Assembly (NCBI GenBank): GCA_900549555.1
Contig: UROO01000079.1
Coordinates: 1 to 9,291, forward strand
Length of the DNA: 9,291 bases
Source: an uncultured Collinsella sp.
Lineage (GTDB): Bacteria; Actinomycetota; Coriobacteriia; Coriobacteriales; Coriobacteriaceae
Direction: 5' to 3'
Below the pieces are notes generated by a model. It was not told the DNA's origin. It saw only the letters and a list, made by a program, of their open reading frames with translations, and searched no databases. Positions 6,714 through 9,291 of the stretch are shown piece after piece. Within the stretch, counting starts at the first letter, position 1; every line of letters starts with the position of its first letter. The position numbers and the translations under genes are program-made.

Positions 6714-7985
6714 ATGGCGCGTGACACATCAAACGATCCGGTTGTTAACTTGCCGCTCGATTACAAGTTCGACGGCAACGGCAACATCATCCAAAAGGTC
6801 TTTTTTGGCGTAAATGCGGTATTCTGCCCCGTCTGGTACTGGTGGTACTTCAAAAGCAATCGTGATCCCAACTTTTGGGTCGGTGACAGCGACATGGACG
6901 GCTATGATCCCGAGGAATGCGCTACCGAGTTCCTGCACCGCATGGATAACTTTACGCCCGAGGAGAGCTGCAACCTCTTTGAAGTCGCAAAGTATTGCGA
7001 CCGCATGACGGGCGTTACCGTCTTTGACGTCGTAAACGGGCGAAATGTAAACGAACGACACCTGGATGACTACTACACCGGCTACGACCTTGGCATCGAA
7101 GATGATGACGAGGACGAAGAAGACGACACAGACATCGAGATGGAGTTTGAAGGGCAACCTGTTAGCCCCCAGCCGATGCGCGTATGCGACGAGGGCCCCT
7201 GCCAGTTTATGCTGCCGCCCGTTTTAAACTGCGGAACGGACGACGGTTCTGGCTACGAGGTCGAGATTCCCCTGCGCGCCAAAACGACCAAGAGCGGTAC
7301 TCCGCAGGAGCGACTATCGTTCTATATCCCCGCCGACGTCGCCGTACAGTGGTTCCGCGAGGTCACGGGCGAGCCGCAGGCCGACTACCAACTGTTCCAA
7401 ACTGTTTGGATGGATCGGGCCAATCGGCTTGAGAACCCGCATTTTGTCGACCACCTGTTTTCCTATGCGTTTTGGCAGGAGCGACTGCTGCGCATCCTGC
7501 ACTACACGTACAAACGCGGCAAGGTGCAGAGTGCGCGCATCGTTGCCGATTACGAAGGCGATGCCGCCGAGTTTATTGGTAAGTACTATCCGGAGGCCGA
7601 GGTCATCGGTCATCAGGGCAATGAGAACGCCTTTGAAACGGGAGCCGCCTATCTGGTGGACCTCACGCTGGACTACAAATACAAGGGCGACAAGATTGTC
7701 GAGAAAAAGACGTTCTCGGTCCTTGGCAGCTTTGGGCGCGAATGGTATCGACTCTTTAGCGGCAATCCCAACGCCACCGTCGATGATTTCTATGCATGGT
7801 GCGAGCAAACCGACACCTACGAGCCCCTACGTCAGGCAGCCGAAACCGCCGGCGCAATCGTTCAGTACACCACCTACGGGCTAAAGGACGGCAAGCTCAC
7901 CAGCAAGCGCACCGAAGATCTCCAAGGCCGCACCAACGTTGAGATTAACGAGGCGGCCGAGCTGAGAGACCGCATGCTTACGTAG
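6714..7985 (+). CDS. Soluble protein with an apparent internal duplication, family not recognised
   Basis: A 423-residue protein without signal peptide or membrane helix. The N-terminal region (about 13-111) and C-terminal region (about 317-396) look homologous: LPLDYKFDGNGNIIQKVFF / LTLDYKYKGDKIVEKKTF, then an aromatic WY followed by F-x-x-NRDPN / F-x-GNPN, and a distal GVTVFDVVNG / GAIVQYTTYG strand. A middle segment (about 184-220, ending VQWFREVTGE) may be a third, more diverged copy. Residues 129-141 are almost all Asp/Glu and probably form a flexible linker. I see no catalytic motif. The ATG is supported by AGGGAG (6702-6707), 6 nt upstream. It has its own palindromic promoter, and the membrane/Rossmann gene follows after 60 bp without a terminator, so the two are probably co-transcribed. 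Confidence 0.88.
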   Translation: MARDTSNDPVVNLPLDYKFDGNGNIIQKVFFGVNAVFCPVWYWWYFKSNRDPNFWVGDSDMDGYDPEECATEFLHRMDNFTPEESCNLFEVAKYCDRMTGVTVFDVVNGRNVNERHLDDYYTGYDLGIEDDDEDEEDDTDIEMEFEGQPVSPQPMRVCDEGPCQFMLPPVLNCGTDDGSGYEVEIPLRAKTTKSGTPQERLSFYIPADVAVQWFREVTGEPQADYQLFQTVWMDRANRLENPHFVDHLFSYAFWQERLLRILHYTYKRGKVQSARIVADYEGDAAEFIGKYYPEAEVIGHQGNENAFETGAAYLVDLTLDYKYKGDKIVEKKTFSVLGSFGREWYRLFSGNPNATVDDFYAWCEQTDTYEPLRQAAETAGAIVQYTTYGLKDGKLTSKRTEDLQGRTNVEINEAAELRDRMLT

Positions 7986-8031
7986 GCGGCAACAGCCCCA
8001 GTTCACGTTATCCGTTCATCTCTATACTCAC

Positions 8032-8037
8032 AGGAGG
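8032..8037 (+). promoter_or_regulatory. Perfect Shine-Dalgarno AGGAGG before a TTG start
   Basis: AGGAGG lies 8 nt before TTG at 8046. No ATG in that frame occurs until 8883, deep inside the Rossmann region, so this site decides the start. Confidence 0.88.
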
Positions 8038-8045
8038 TACTTACT

Positions 8046-9258
8046 TTGATTTCTCCAATCTGTTGGTTCGCGGCATTCCTCGTCGCCCTCGTCGCGCTCT
8101 GCTATTCCATACACTTGGAACGGCACAACTATCAGCACAAACTCTTTGGCTTCGAGATCAATTCCAACCGTCGCATCGTTGCCTTTGGAATTCTTGCTCT
8201 TGGCGCTTTTTGCCTATTCGCCCCCGTTACCTGGGCGCAGCGCTTTTCTTCGGATCTTGGCGAGGGCTGGGAGCCGGGAGCCTTCAACTTTATTAGCTGG
8301 GTCATCACCAACTTCTTTGCCGTGGGATGGACAACGACCATCCAGACCGGCCTCACCGATGTGACGTCAACCGTCTATAGCGCTATTCCCCTTGGCGGCA
8401 GCATTGCCGGCCAGGTATTCAACCTGCTCTATTCGCTGCTCACACTTGCATACATCATCGCCCTTCCCGTTGAAATTGGCCTGTTTGCCTTCAACGCTGT
8501 TGCCACGCGTCTCTCGGGCAGCGTTATCAAGCGTCATCTCAAGTATGCCGACCATGCAATTATCTTTGAGAGCGTCGACGCCAACACCGAGTTGCTCGCG
8601 CGTGATATCGTTAACAACATCAAGGACGGAACGCTCAATAACGCGAATGGCAACGGCGACATCGCCCTCATCTTTTGTCTAGGCAGCGACGAGGACAGCG
8701 AGCGTCAGCGCGTACTGCGCAATCTGTGCCAAGGCTATGTGCGTTATGTGTTCACCGACTCCGAAGCAGCCGATGTGCTCATAACGATTACATCGCTGCG
8801 CGATGCAGTTAAGCATCTGCTCGCAGTCGATGTCGTCGCAACGAGCGAAGAAACCGAACACAATGTCAGCGCAACGATCGACATGCTCGAAGCGACGCAC
8901 AAGGATCCTCAGGCCGGCTGCGCGCCCAAGATTACGCTCCATTGCACCCACAAGAACCCCGATGATGCCCAGATCTTCGATGCCATCAAAGCCGACGATG
9001 AGCCGACTTGTCTTCACTTGCTCTCACGCGTACAAGACGAAATATACGATGTACTTGAAGAAGCCCCACTCTACAGCGTGCTCGAGCCCATCGATATCTC
9101 CGTCAACCCAAATCCCAAGCCTCAGAATCTCACCGTTCTCGTTTTCGGCGCAGGAGATTTCGGCATGCAGGCAACACGCACTTCCTTCTGGATGGGCCGC
9201 ATGCCGGGCGTTCGTCTGAACATTGTTGTTGTCGACCCCAACGCCCAATCGATACTAG
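8046..9258 (+). CDS. Membrane-anchored protein with RCK/TrkA-N-like Rossmann domains, 3' end missing
   Basis: Open from the TTG at 8046 to the contig end: 404 complete codons plus one base before the adapter, so the C-terminus is absent. Hydrophobic segments at about 4-22, 43-64, 80-98 (FNFISWVITNFFAVGWTTTI) and 124-153 predict an N-terminal membrane domain of three or four helices. A soluble part follows. Residues 169-260 have the strand/helix rhythm of a Rossmann domain (HAIIFES, DIALIFCLGSD, YVRYVFTD) but no glycine motif. Residues 362-400 form a classic dinucleotide-binding start: strand LTVLVF, GAGDFG (368-373), a helix, then VVVDPN with acidic D397 where NAD ribose is usually held. A membrane domain followed by paired Rossmann units recalls cation channels and transporters gated by RCK domains. 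However, the potassium selectivity sequence TVGYG is absent, so ion transport is only a hypothesis. It lies 60 bp after the 423-residue gene and probably shares its transcript. Confidence 0.85.
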
Positions 9259-9291
9259 CTGTCTCTTATACACATCTGACGCTGCCGACGA
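9259..9291 (-). other. Nextera Read-1 adapter remnant (not genomic)
   Basis: CTGTCTCTTATACACATCT (9259-9277) is the reverse complement of the Tn5 mosaic end, and 9278-9291 is the reverse complement of the Read-1 tail also found at 16-29. Any protein read across this point gains the false tail VSYTHLTLPT. The last genomic base is about 9258. Confidence 0.98.

Noticed and set aside
8023..8028. Separate promoter (-10 TATACT) for the membrane/Rossmann gene
   Set aside because: Transcription would start at about 8035, inside the Shine-Dalgarno, and there is no good -35 box; co-transcription with the 423-residue gene fits better.
8285..8347. Potassium-channel pore loop in the membrane/Rossmann protein
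   Set aside because: The hydrophobic stretch NFFAVGWTTTI has no TVGYG-like filter, so potassium selectivity cannot be claimed.
1..9291. Transposon flanked by terminal inverted repeats
   Set aside because: The matching ends are the Tn5 mosaic ends of Nextera adapters with sequencing tails, not a natural element; no transposase is present.

Overview
The window is a 9.2-kb piece of GC-rich bacterial chromosome with Illumina Nextera (Tn5) adapter left on both ends. Genuine sequence runs from about 49 to 9258. Composition, Shine-Dalgarno-led genes and the general look of the DEAD-box helicase and the acidic, Asp-rich proteins suggest a gut actinobacterium of the class Coriobacteriia, perhaps Collinsella. 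That assignment rests on recalled resemblance, not on a search.

Layout. The left third is ordinary chromosome: a DEAD-box RNA helicase on the minus strand (49-1923), whose C-terminus is cut by the adapter. It is followed by a 528-bp intergenic region with four copies of a roughly 23-bp repeat and a good rho-independent terminator. That terminator belongs to a minus-strand GNAT acetyltransferase (2452-3000). Next comes a small two-helix membrane protein, also minus strand (3097-3642). Divergent from it, on the plus strand, are an 870-residue protein with two tandem homologous domains (3909-6521), a 423-residue protein that also appears internally duplicated (6714-7985), and the first 404 residues of a membrane-anchored protein with Rossmann folds (from 8046). 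This last gene starts at TTG behind a perfect Shine-Dalgarno and runs off the contig. I recognise no named family for the last three genes or for the two-helix protein.

How it works together. The strongest signal is regulatory. A palindrome TGTTGCGCAAC(A/G) lies in front of four genes: the GNAT, the two-helix protein, the 870-residue protein and the 423-residue protein. In all four cases exactly 19 bases separate it from a -10-like hexamer (TATGCT, TACACT, TAGCGT, TAGTAT) reading towards the gene. None of the four has a convincing -35 box; the palindrome overlaps where it would be. This implies one regulator controlling the whole cluster, most simply an activator, with the membrane/Rossmann gene carried on the 423-residue gene's transcript. 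The helicase lacks the element and appears to lie outside the regulon. The cluster is therefore a plausible uncharacterised, co-regulated system. Its function cannot be read from the sequence alone.
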